Source of the DNA: Austropuccinia psidii
Lineage: Eukaryota; Basidiomycota; Pucciniomycetes; Pucciniales; Sphaerophragmiaceae
Reading direction: 5' to 3'
Length of the DNA: 64,000 nucleotides
Assembly (NCBI GenBank): GCA_023105745.1
Contig: JALGQZ010000015.1
Coordinates: forward strand, 3,495,499 to 3,559,498
Below the pieces are notes generated by a model. The model was not told the DNA's origin, ran no database searches, and worked only from the letters and a program-made list of their open reading frames with translations. The translations under genes and the position numbers were made by a program. Positions 1-9,718 of the stretch are shown here, one piece after another. The first letter of the stretch is position 1. Each line of letters starts with the position of its first letter.

Positions 1-648
1 TTCTTTAATGTACAGATAATATTATTTTTATGAAAAAAAAAAAATAGAAAACTCCCATCTTATAAGCCACCAAAATATCATTTAAAAGGAAGTTTAAATC
101 CAAGAAACCAATTTTTAAATAAGTAAAAATGGATGAAAATAAAATAAAATATAAAAGAAAAAAAAAAATTGATATAAAAACTATTAATGACACTTGTTTT
201 AATTCAAAAAAAAAAAAAATCTCAGATGATTAAAATCTTAAATTTAAATTAATTCAATTATAAGAGAAAATTTAAAAAACATTTCAAATTTTTTTGAAAT
301 ATTTTAACATCCTACTGGAATCAAATATCCTTTTATTTTAAAATTAAGAAAGTATTTATAAGAATTTAAAATTAAATTTTAGTAATCACTTTCAATAAAA
401 AAAGTTTAATTTAGGAATATCTCAAAAAATTCTTTGGGAATAAAAATTAAATGAATTTTTGCTTGAAATAGTATTTCCTGAAATTCATATTTTTTTTTTT
501 TTTTTAAAAAAAAAAAAAATTTGTCTTTTCAGAAAGATGATTTTTTTTTTTTTTTTTTTTTTGAAGTAAATAAAAAAATCTGATTAAGTTAATTATAATT
601 ATTTAATAAAATAGTGAAATTAATTTTTACTTAAAAGAAGCTAGATTA

Positions 649-681
<33 letters not shown>

Positions 682-1176
682 TCAGGGGTCTTAATTAAGA
701 AATTTATATTATTTTTGAATTATTTTTTTAAGTATATTTAAGTGAAAAAATAATTAATAATTTAAATTTATTAATTTATTATTATTAAAAAAATCTATAA
801 GGAATTAAAAAAAAAAAAAGTTGAATTCAAATTAAAATTAATTTATAAATAAAAAAAATACTTAAAAAAAAAAAAAAAAAAGATTATTTCAATTTTAATC
901 ATTAAAAAAATATTAATTTAATGATAAGTTTTATAAAGATTAAAATTTTTTTTTTAATTAATTGAGTAATTCAATTTATTATTTAATTAAAAAAAAATTA
1001 AATTCCAACCAATTTTTAACTCTTTTAAAAAAAAAAAAAAAAAAAAAATATTTTTTTTTCATGAAATCAAGTTTTTATATTCTAAAGCTTAAATTATTGA
1101 ATTAATTTTTTGGAAAATTCAAAAAATATCACCTAAAATTTAAAGATATTAAGCTAATTAAAATATAATAAATTTA
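1..1176. other. AT-rich low-complexity DNA, no gene seen
   Basis: Long A and T homopolymer runs and short AT motifs fill this stretch. No open frame with ordinary amino-acid composition and no RNA gene is visible. It directly abuts the left inverted repeat of the Mutator-like element. It does not resemble the gypsy LTR found on the other side of that element. Confidence 0.7.
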
Positions 1177-1250
1177 GGGTGTTGGTAAACACATGTAAGC
1201 CCTTACGTGTTTTTACCAATTGATGGTAAAAACACATAAGTGACCTTATT
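1177..1250 (+). repeat. Left terminal inverted repeat of the MULE
   Basis: It contains a degenerate ACATGTAAG, then CCCTTACGTGTTTTTACC and, inverted, GGTAAAAACACATAAG. The CpG-containing form (ACGTG) and its CpA/TpG form (ACATG, ACATA) occur side by side, as expected if methylated CpG decays. The clustered motif copies are probably transposase-binding sites (inference). Confidence 0.75.
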
Positions 1251-1417
1251 TTTCAAAAAAAAATCCTCAGGCTCAGTTTTGAGGGTTTTTTTAATTTTTT
1301 TTTGCCATATTTTTCGCGACTTTGCATGTCAATAGGCACAAATTTTTTCAATTTTTTTTTTCCAAATTTCACCAATTTGGCCAATATGCCAAAATAGCAT
1401 ATTTTTTTCAAAAATTC

Positions 1418-1790
1418 ATTTAAAATCTTCCCACTTTTGAATTTCCTTCATTTTCTTTTTAAAAATGAAGGGTTCAATGTGAAGAATAAAGCACCAGAAT
1501 CCCATAATTTTGGGAATTTTTTTGGGTGGGACAAATAAAGGCGCAAAAAGGGTTTTTTTTTAAATGTTTTTTCCCGTCATTGTAATATGCCTATTTTTAA
1601 AAAGTGAATTTAATAACTTCCCACTTATGAATTTCCTTCATTTTTTTTTTAAATTGAAGGGTTCAATCTGGAAAATAAAGAACTAGAAGCTCATGAATTG
1701 GGAAATTTTTTTTGGTGGGACAACAAGTGAAGGCGCAATGAGTGTTTTTTTTCAACTGTTTTTTTTCTTGTGTGTAATATGACTATTTTC
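1418..1790. repeat. Tandem duplication, unit about 190 bp, inside the MULE left arm
   Basis: The stretch starting with CTTCCCACTTTTGAATTTCC near 1426 recurs near 1618 as CTTCCCACTTATGAATTTCC, followed by the same order of motifs (TGAAGGGTTCAAT, GGTGGGACAA, AAGGCGCAA). The small MULE relative carries one such unit near 8101, so the duplication is specific to this element. Confidence 0.65.
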
Positions 1791-1901
1791 AAGTACAAAA
1801 GCTCCACATGTTTGATAAAAAAGGAGACTGAGGTGGGATTTAAGCAATAAATATTACTGAGGAGAGGGAAAATTGGAATAAATTGTATATACAAAAATCA
1901 A

Positions 1902-2525
1902 TCAATCAGAATCAACCTCCAAAATAGTGGGTTTTTTCTGAGAGGGGGGAGGAAGATTGGACAAATACAACATTCTGTGTTTCTTAAATTTATCAGCCCA
2001 CCCCAGGGCTTGTGGTTGGGCATGAATCTCCCAGTTCACAGTAATGGGGGGGACAGGATAAACTTTAGAAATGATGATGTCCAAAGGAACAAAATGAGCA
2101 CAACTATTCAAGAAGCAGATGAAAATGGGGGGATTATCATTTGGAGGACAGAAATAAGGGAAAAAAGAAAAAGATTGGGCTGTGGAATAAAAGAAAACTG
2201 GTCTTTTATACTTATTTGCAATTGGATACCCCATGTCAGGCATGGAAATCCACTTGCTTTTTGGAGCCTGGCCAACATCTTCATACCATTCAATTCTTTC
2301 CAAATAAGAGGATACTGAGGGAATTAAGGTGTTCATGGCTTCATAAAGGTCTTGATTTTGTTGAATTTCTTCAGCCAAGTCACCTCTGACATCAGCCCAT
2401 TGATCTTGAGTCTTGTAAATGAAGTGGGATACTGTTCTGTAGCCACAGTTTCCATCACCCTGGACATTGATGGCCTTGAAGGTGTATTTCAATATAAACT
2501 TGGGCAAGTCTTCTGAGCCAGTTAT
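1902..2525 (-). pseudogene. OTU-like cysteine protease exon (C-terminal module of the MULE protein)
   Basis: The last exon opens after the acceptor at 2526 and runs about 207 codons to the stop at 1902. VQGDGNCGYRTVSHF carries the OTU catalytic Asp-Gly-Asn-Cys box, and the catalytic His lies in CAHFVPLDI about 120 residues later. Between them MPDMGYPIANKY resembles OTU domains found in plant FAR1/MULE proteins (from memory). This exon itself is uninterrupted. OTU proteases cut ubiquitin or ubiquitin-like chains; here the module may protect the transposase or act on chromatin (inference). It is joined in frame to the preceding exon, so I read it as part of one protein rather than a neighbouring gene. 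Confidence 0.75.
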
Positions 2526-3714
2526 CTGATAAAATAAGTCCAAAAAATGAATAAATATCAAAATAAACAACATAAAATTACATTAAAAAGAATCAGAAAC
2601 TCACAAACAGCTTGGAGCATTCATCACTTGTGTGATAGTTGCTTTGACAATGCTCACAGGTCAAGTCAATTTCATCATAGATATTCAAACTGGTGGCAGG
2701 CTTGTGTGATTTTATTTGTGATGTTTTGCTTCCAATTGCCAATATTCTTGACCTTCTAAGGGTTACTTCTGATTTATTTAATTCAGTTGCTGAGGGTAGT
2801 GAATCTGATGAACTGATGGATTTAGATAATGAGTCCTCAGAATCTTCAGAATCTTCAGATGAGTCCACTTCCATAATTGGAGAGGGGACATTTGACTGGG
2901 ATCTTGAAGTTGTTGTGCTGGTCACTTTTGATGGGGGTCTTCCTCTTCTCTTGGATTGACTTTCAATAATTTCAAATCTTGAAGGTTCTCTTTTGTTTTT
3001 ATTCTTGGCTCCTTGAGGTCTTCCACGGATATTCTTGCATTCTAGAGGGTCTTCATAATATTGATCATCCTCTTGACTCTTGGGAATTTGATCAAATGGG
3101 ACTTTTCCAGTCAAAACATCTTGAAAATGTTGGAGTATTGGAGTGATTTCTGCCATTGGTCTTTGGAACAGGTCTTCCCCAATGTCTTCAAATATTTTCT
3201 TGGCTTCATTCTTTCTTTCTTTTTCAACACTTTGATCATCACCTTGAAAACCAGTCTGAGAAGAATATGACAAATAAAATCAGTTAATAAGAAAAATAAT
3301 AATAAGAAAAAATTCAAAAACCCTCACAGGCAAATTCAAATGCCATTGAGGATGGAAGTCTGATAATTCAAGCCTTTGGCGCTTGGCAAATGCCTTTTGG
3401 GTCTTATGCTTGCAAGGAATGCCTTTATAATTGTTGTATTTGTTGGTGCATTTTTCATTTGGAGGAAATTTTGTTTTGAAATTTTCAAAGGCAATCTGAA
3501 GAGCATAATGAGACACCTTGCCATTGAGGGCACAGATGTGTGGAGGAAAATTCTTGACATGGACAATCATTTCTTTGGATATTCAGTTGATAATTTCAAT
3601 AAATTGTTTTCTGAATGCCATGTGGAGAGCCCTGACTACCTCCAGGATAGTACCAGTGGACCTTTGGAGCCAAATTTTAACCATGGCATGGGCACCTTCA
3701 ACTCTGGAGATGGA

Positions 3715-5541
3715 TGTAAGGTGTGGATATGAAACTTTGATTAAAAATCAAGTACTTTTCCTGTCCTCAAAATTTGTATAAGGTAAAAATCAATTAAAAA
3801 TAGTATGAAATATTATTTTTAAGAGAAAACACGCCAATTTTATTGTTTATAACTTTATTAGTTTAAAACAATAATATTATAAAAATTTATTGTTTTACCA
3901 ACAATAAAAATTTATCCAAAAAATACTCTACAAGAGATATTTTAAGGCTACAAAAGAAATTTCTTCAAGAGCAATTTCAATTGGAATTAATTGAGCAAAG
4001 AACTGCAAGCAATTAATTAAAGAACAAAGTCTTTAAAAAGAATATTAAAGAGAAAACACGCCCAAAAGTGACCAGAGTGAGTTTGGAAACAAAGTGACAA
4101 AGTTTACAGTGATGAAAGATGCTTTAATTCACTTTTGGGGTGGTTCAGGGGTAAAACTGATTATAAGAGCTACAAACAATGATTATAATGATTTTTTCAC
4201 GTGGTTAAAAGGTTTAAAATGATATAAGAAAGGTGGTTGGAATCTTTTATTGATTGGTTTAACAATGTTTAAACTAATTATAAAAGGAAAAGATTCTAAC
4301 ATGAAGAGAAAAGTGGGGCAAAGAAGACATTCTTTTATAACCATCAATTCTCTTACTCCAAAAGTAAAATTTACTCTTGTAAGTCGTGAAAAACATTCTG
4401 ACAACAGAAAAGCCAATTATGGAATCATTGAACCCTGGTTTAGACCAAAAAGGGCTGGTTTAAGCCATTTTTAGCCATTTTAGACCCTTAAATCAGCCAT
4501 TACTATAGCAATACCAGGCCTAGAGCCTTCAAAACACGTCAGAATGTGTGTAAGAGGCGTAGAAACCAGTTAAAACTGTTTTTACTATGGTTGTTTTATC
4601 TTAAGGGTAGTTTTACCCTCTTGGCAACAGCTAAAACTACCCCAGTTGGTATCAAAACCTCATCATCAATTGAGTCCACAGACCCTGTAACTCAATTCCA
4701 GGCCAAAAGTGATAAAATTTTGCGTGAATTTTGACATCCCACACCTGTCAGCAAGGAATTTGGGGGTATAGCTCCCCCTTAGAGCTGGAGTTCCTTTTTC
4801 CCCCCAAATTTAATCTTTCCAATTTATTTTTCCTTTAATTGCTCATCATGTATTATACTTATAATTTACATATGTAATTCAATTCAATTGTACAGTACAA
4901 TACAGTTATAATTGACACCTCATATGTAAATCAAAGTTCACTTATGTAATACATGTGCACATTTTGACATTTCAATTGAATTCAATTGAAAATACTTCAA
5001 TTCCTCATAGCTTCTAAACTAAACACAACACCTCAATTTTAACACAAAAATTGATGGTTAACACCACATGTGGTGTGAATTAAATTAAGGTTTTGAGGAT
5101 TTTCAACTTTTGTATTGAAAATACTAAAAACTTAATTTAAGCTTATTTAGAGTTGAGTTACAAGAATTTCACTCAGAGGTGACCCCACCTGATTTTTTAT
5201 GAGGAATCCAATGGTGAAAAAATTTTTATATGTTTATTTATTGGATAAAAAGTTATAATAATTTTTATCTAACTTTTTTCCAAATTTATTTATTTTTTCA
5301 CAATTTTGTTAAAATTTCATTTTTACTTAGTTTTTTCAAGTATAAATGTAATTTTATACTTACAAAATTTAATGTATTTTTATTTTTAAATTGTAATTAA
5401 TTTTTTATTTTTAATATAATTTTATATTTATATTTTGATTTTTATTTTAATAATATAAATAAATTTATTTTATTTATATTAATATGTTATTTTTTATACT
5501 TGTGGTCTTTTGGGTATATGAAATTACCTCTAAGGCTCACA
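3715..5541. mobile_element. Solo LTR (copy 1), inserted in the MULE gene
   Basis: It begins TGTAAGGTGTGGATATG and ends AAGGCTCACA, the TG...CA form of an LTR. The flanking 5-mers are ATGGA (3710-3714) and GTGGA (5542-5546), a target duplication with one mismatch. Removing the LTR and one copy of the 5-mer restores the transposase frame through the third catalytic residue, which independently proves the insertion. A second copy lies at 60938-62742. No coding potential is seen; open frames inside are short and lack family features. The orientation of the parent element cannot be told. Confidence 0.85.
4970..5076. repeat. Cluster of perfect palindromes in the solo LTR
   Basis: 4970-4991 is a 22-bp perfect palindrome with arms TTTCAATTGAA, and 5061-5076 is the 16-bp palindrome ACACCACATGTGGTGT. 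Both are unchanged in copy 2 (62172-62193 and 62263-62278). They may be protein-binding or processing sites of the LTR (inference). Confidence 0.7.
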
Positions 5542-6789
5542 GTGGAGCCCACACCCAGGTGGCAATGGTGGTTGGTCCAGGCTGGCACATAATACTCCTT
5601 TAGAGGAAGCCATGTCTTTTAAAAATATTGCAGGACTTCAGGACTTTTGACTTGCTTTTGAAGCTTCTTCCAATTGTCTTTGAAAGACTTTTCAGTGGAT
5701 GAATACATAACCTGAGAAATGAATCCCAAATTCATTAATAAAAACAATAATAAGAAGAAAAGTGAAATAAAGTGAAGAAGTATATTACTTGATTCCAAAG
5801 GCCCATAAAATTCTCAAAATCAGTCCCATGACCAATTTGCTTAATGCAATGAGAAGATACATCCTTGTTGATGTGCTAAATGCATAGCATGACTTTGGAG
5901 TCTGGGAAGAGCTTCTTAATAGAGTTTTTTAAGGCCAGATCCCTGTCAATAACAATAACTGGAGGGGGAACAAGATTGGTGTTGTTGAGGACCTTTTCTA
6001 TGTATTGATTTAATTCCCAAGTATATAAAGGTTCATTTTCATTATTCATCAAACAAAAAGCCCCAGAAAAGGTCTTATTGGTTGAGCTGAATCCAACAAT
6101 ATGCAAAAGGGGAATTTTGTACTTATTGGTTTTATAAGTAAAATCCATAAGAATGACGTGAGGAAAGCCATGAAGAAGCTTTATGGCCAGGGGGTGAGTA
6201 AAAAAGAAGGAGGTAATGTGTCCCTCAGAATCCCTTGCAGAGGACCAAACAAAATTTTCTTCTTTGAGAGTGTCAATAAGAGCATCAATGGGCCTTCTGC
6301 CTTTCAGTTTGTCTTTCTTGATTTTCTTGACTTGGTTGTAAATGTCTTGAGGGATTACAGGCCTGTCAGACTCCCTCTGGATGCATAATTGGGTCTGAAT
6401 TTGCCTTGGAATGAGCAGTGATTAAGACATTTGAGCAATTTGGGATGTTTCTTGCTCATTTAATTTCCTGAAAGCAGGATGTGCCATGATATTTTCAGTG
6501 GCATCATGGCTATGTTCAGGATTTTTGACTTTAAGAGTCCAAGTGGTACTCTTGGCATATTTCCTGGCATAAAGTCTAAAAGGACAGTCAAGCTTTCTTG
6601 AGGTGACTGTTTTGGAGGGGCTTTTGTTATTATTTGGGGTCCCAGACCTGTCACAACATATTTCAATTTGGTTGTGGGTCATATTGGACCTCAAGGTGGA
6701 CACAGCATACCCCTGAGCCCTGGCAACATTATGCACATGTTGCCAAAGAAGCTCAAGGGTCTGAAATTCACCTTCAGTGGGTGGTTGAA

Positions 6790-7250
6790 GAATTTTTTAA
6801 TAAAAAAAGGGGGAATTGGGGGATTTGGAATGGGGTAAGAAACTTTCGAAATGTGAAAAAGAGGTGAAAAAAGGTGTGAAAAATGAACAGAAGTGGTTTA
6901 AATGTGGGATTAATAGATGAGGGAAGGTAAAAAATTGAAAATTGAGAGGCTTGAAAGCAGGTTGTTGTGGTCGACAATGCAGTCTTTGGGGGGAAAAAAG
7001 AAAAAAAAGTGTGAAAAGCTTTGCAAAATGGCTTTGGTAATGCTGTTTTTCCAAAAAAAACAATTGTTTGGGGTGGGGATAATGTGGATTATTGGGGTGT
7101 TTGGGCTTGTTTTTTTTTGGGGGGGGGCTGGGCAAAAAATCTGAAACAATTTGGAATTAGGGTTTTGTGGGGAAAAAACCTCTTTTGGGCATGTTTTGGC
7201 CCAATACAGGCCCAATTGTGTTTCATTTTCAATTAAAAATGGGCCCAGGG
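6790..7250. other. G-rich presumed 5' region of the MULE gene
   Basis: The plus strand is strongly G-rich with several runs of G (near 6810-6836 and 7120-7132), so the gene-sense strand is C-rich. No conserved coding is visible. It should hold the promoter, the 5' untranslated region and possibly a lost first exon of the minus-strand transposase gene. Confidence 0.45.
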
Positions 7251-7361
7251 CACCCCTTATGTGTTTTTACTAAAAACTGATGTGTTTTTACCAATTTATG
7301 GCCAAAACACGTAAGTTTTTAGTAAAAACACGTAATCTCTTACATGTTTTTACCAGCACCC
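7250..7361 (-). repeat. Right terminal inverted repeat of the MULE
   Basis: It carries copies of TGTGTTTTTACC and the inverse GGTAAAAACACGTAA-type motif in both orientations, and ends TTACATGTTTTTACCAGCACCC. It mirrors 1177-1250 and matches the right end of the element at 7825-9557. Confidence 0.75.
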
Positions 7362-7504
7362 TATATTTATTGAAGAATATAATTGTTTTTATGCCATAAT
7401 TATAATAATTATTTTTATCTTATTTATATCATTCATAATGACATTCAGAGTACAATAAGTAAGATATTAGTAATTTTTACTTATTGTTTCATAGTAAAAC
7501 CTCA
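7362..7504 (+). repeat. 3' end of the 5' LTR of element A
   Basis: The last about 110 bp match the end of the 3' LTR (17580-17691), including a hairpin with arms ACAATAAGTAA (7452-7462) and TTACTTATTGT (7477-7487) and the terminal CATAGTAAAACCTCA. The rest of the LTR is absent; the MULE end abuts it. Confidence 0.65.
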
Positions 7505-7824
7505 CATTTGGGGGCCTGGCCATTATATTTACTTAAAAAGACCTTTAAAAAGATTCTAATTGGGCTTATCCAATCATAAATTACATAATAATTTTATATT
7601 TATTGATTTTGAAAGCTGTTGAGACATTTGGAAATCAATTGTACTGTCTTACACGTGGTTTTTCACATCCTTAGACTTTCAAGAACTTTCTTTGAGTGAC
7701 TCTAGTTATTATAAAAGATATTTTATAAATCAAAAATAATTTTATTTTATAAATTAATTTCATAAAAGAATCATCTTCATTTTTTATCTTATTCTTTAAA
7801 AATAACAATATAAAAATATTAAAA
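7505..7824 (+). other. Leader of element A with candidate primer-binding site
   Basis: Immediately after the LTR end comes CATTTGGGGGCCTGGCC. A related AATTTGAGGGCTGTC follows another LTR tail at 40758. TGGGGGCC would pair with a tRNA 3' end ...GGCCCCCA, so this may be the minus-strand primer-binding site (inference; the tRNA is not identified). The remainder is AT-rich with no gene. Confidence 0.4.
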
Positions 7825-8339
7825 GGGTGTTGGTAAACACACGTAAGCTTTTAGTAAAAACACGTAAGCCCTTACGTGTTTTTACCAAATTATGGCCAAA
7901 ACACGTAAGTAACCTAATTTTTTTATAAAAATTCCTCAGGCTCATTTTTGAGAATTTTCAACATTTTTTTTTGCCATATTTTTTCCGACATGGGATGTGA
8001 AGGTCCCCAAATTTTTTCAAATTTTTTTTTTTTGCCCAATTTTTCTATTTTGGGCAATTTGGTAAAATGGCCCATTTTTTTGAGAAAATTCATTGAAAAT
8101 GTTCCCACTTATGGATTTGAATAATTTTTTTTTTAAAATTAAGGTGAGAATGTTGAGAATAATAAACCAGAAGCCCAAAATTTTGGTATTTTTTTTGAAA
8201 GAACATTTGTAGGCCCAAAAAGTCCATGTTTTTTGATGTTTTTTGTTCATGTTTTTAATTAAATTGAAAATGCCATTTATGACATAAATTGAATTCAAAA
8301 TGTAATTTATGATGGGTGGAGGTTAAAGTTTGATTTTTG

Positions 8340-9410
8340 GCATTAACAATGCCATTTATCACATCAAAAGTGCCATAAATGGCATCACTAATGACATAAT
8401 AATGCCATAAATGGCATCAAGAATGACATACAGATGCCATTTATGCCCAGAAAATTGGCATAAATGGCATTAAAGCAATGCCATAAATTGAATTTAATGG
8501 CCTTGACAATGCCATTTATGCATTTAAAAATGCCATAAATGGCCTTAAAAATGGCATTAATGGCCTTAACATTGGCCTTAAAAATGGAATTAATGGCCTT
8601 AACTATAACATAAATGGCATCAAAAATGCCATTTATGCAATCAAAAATTTCATTTGTGGCATTACATAAATGGAATTAACAATGCCATTTATGGTGTTAC
8701 ATAAATGGCATTATGCCATTTATTGAATTGATAATGCCATTCATGGAATTAGTAATGCCATTAATGGCATTGTTAATGTGGCATTATTAATGCCATTTAT
8801 GGCATTAATGGCATCAGAAATGTTGCATTTTTGATGCCACAAATGGCATTAATGGCATCAATAATATTTCATTGATAATGCCATTTATGACACTGCTAAT
8901 GCCACTTATGGCACTGTTAATGCCATTAATGGCATTGTTAATTCCATTAATGGCATTGTTAATGCCATTAATGGCACTGTTAATGCCCTTTATGACACTG
9001 CTAATGCCACTTATGGCACTGTTAATGCCATTAATGGCCCTGTTAATGCCATTAATGGCCCTGTTAATGCCATTAATGGCCCTGTTAATGCCATTAATGG
9101 CATTGTTACTGCCATAAATGGAATTGTTACTGCCATAAATGGCATTGTTACTGCCATAAATGGCATTGTTACTGTCATAAATGGAATTGTTACTGCCATG
9201 AATGGAATTGTTACTGCCATTGATGGCACTGTTAATGTCATTTATGGCACTTTTAATGTCATTTATGGCATTGTTAATGCCATTTATGGCATTAATGGCA
9301 TCAGAAATATTTCATTGATAATGCCATTAATGGCACTGTTAATGCCATAAATAGAATTTTTAATGCCACAAATGGCATTAATGGCATCATAAATGCCATA
9401 AATAGCCATA
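8340..9410. repeat. Palindromic minisatellite, 21-bp unit around GCCATTAATGGC
   Basis: The most regular part (8870-9240) repeats units such as CTGTTAATGCCATTAATGGC every 21 bp; the core GCCATTAATGGC is its own reverse complement. A higher-order block recurs 105 bp apart (near 8891 and 8996), that is five units. Outside this core the motifs ATGGCAT and ATGCCAT continue in a looser arrangement. Open frames on both strands here (8872-9117 plus, 9011-9241 minus) are products of the 3-divisible repeat length, not genes. Confidence 0.85.
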
Positions 9411-9425
9411 TTTCATTTAAAAACC

Positions 9426-9557
9426 ATCCCTTACGTGTTTTTACCATAAAATTACGTGTTTTTACCAATATATGGTAAAAACACGTAAGTTTTTAGTAAA
9501 AACACGTAAGCTCTTACGTGTTTTTACCAATTTGCTTACGTGTTTTTACCAATACCC
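9426..9557. repeat. Right terminal repeat array of the non-autonomous element
   Basis: It contains four direct copies of ACGTGTTTTTACC and two inverted copies (GTAAAAACACGTAAG). CpG is kept in most copies, unlike the surrounding DNA, suggesting this element is younger or less methylated than element A. Confidence 0.75.
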
Positions 9558-9718
9558 TATTAAAAATATAAAAACCAAATAAAAAAGTAATTTTTATTCA
9601 ATTTTTATTCATTTCACTTATTCTGAGATATAAAAGCAATTTTCATGTGTAAAATTGCCATATCTTACCAAAAATAACACTTTTTATATAAAAGACTTAT
9701 ATTTATTTGTCTTTTCTA

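Larger units (their letters stand above)
1902..6790 (-). pseudogene. FAR1-MULE transposase fused to OTU cysteine protease (disrupted)
   Basis: Read right to left, one frame runs through the exons 6790-5789, 5711-3328 (interrupted by the solo LTR), 3255-2605 and 2525-1902. The GT-AG introns are 5712-5788, 3256-3327 and 2526-2604. Domain order: a FAR1-like region with C-C-H-H spacing (CPFRLYARKY then EHSHD); the MULE core with first acidic residue in LMDFTYKTN, second in VIVIDRDLAL, third in SRVEGAHAM; a C...GIPCKHK zinc motif and LELSDFHPQW; AT-hooks GRPQGAKNKNK and KRRGRPPSK; a CX2CX4HX4C knuckle (CEHCQSNYHTSDEC); and an OTU domain with GDGNCGYRTV and CAHFVPL. All three DDE acids are present. 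In-frame stops lie at 6422-6424 (TAA), 5876-5878 (TAG where Trp is expected), 5619-5621 (TAA) and 3583-3585 (TGA). The N-terminal start is not resolved: a stop lies just upstream of 6790 and no convincing ATG or acceptor is seen. Confidence 0.8.
1177..7361 (-). mobile_element. Mutator-like (MULE) DNA transposon, autonomous-type but decayed
   Basis: The left end begins GGGTGTTGGTAAACACATG and the right end, read on the other strand, begins GGGTGCTGGTAAAAACATG. Both ends continue into arrays of the motif TTACGTGTTTTTACC in both orientations. The bases just outside are TAAATTTA (1169-1176) and TATATTTA (7362-7369), an 8-bp direct repeat with one mismatch; that size fits Mutator-type elements, but in AT-rich DNA the match alone is weak. 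Inside lies a minus-strand gene with MULE transposase motifs. A smaller relative at 7825-9557 has the same ends and a perfect 8-bp duplication, which supports these boundaries. The element was later hit by a solo LTR at 3715-5541. Confidence 0.8.
7825..9557. mobile_element. Non-autonomous MULE relative with minisatellite cargo
   Basis: The left end GGGTGTTGGTAAACACACG and the right end ...TTTACCAATACCC are inverted copies of the ends of the 1177-7361 element. A perfect 8-bp duplication TATTAAAA flanks it (7817-7824 and 9558-9565). About 400 bp of the left arm (7825-8260) matches the left arm of the larger element, so this is a deletion derivative. There is no transposase; instead about 1.1 kb of palindromic tandem repeats fill the interior. 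It is inserted in the leader of gypsy element A. Confidence 0.8.

Noticed and set aside
1977..2389. Plus-strand frames opposite the OTU exon
   Set aside because: Shadows of the minus-strand exon, which carries the OTU motifs.
4183..4474. Open frames inside the solo LTR, repeated at 61368-61698
   Set aside because: They are conserved only because the LTR copies are nearly identical; no domain, and both strands are open.
8872..9241. Open frames of Met-Ala-Leu-Leu-type repeats on both strands
   Set aside because: They arise because the palindromic unit is 21 bp, a multiple of three; no start context, no diversity, and both strands are equally open.
8340..9410. CRISPR-like array
   Set aside because: Units are contiguous with no unique spacers, and the host is a eukaryote.
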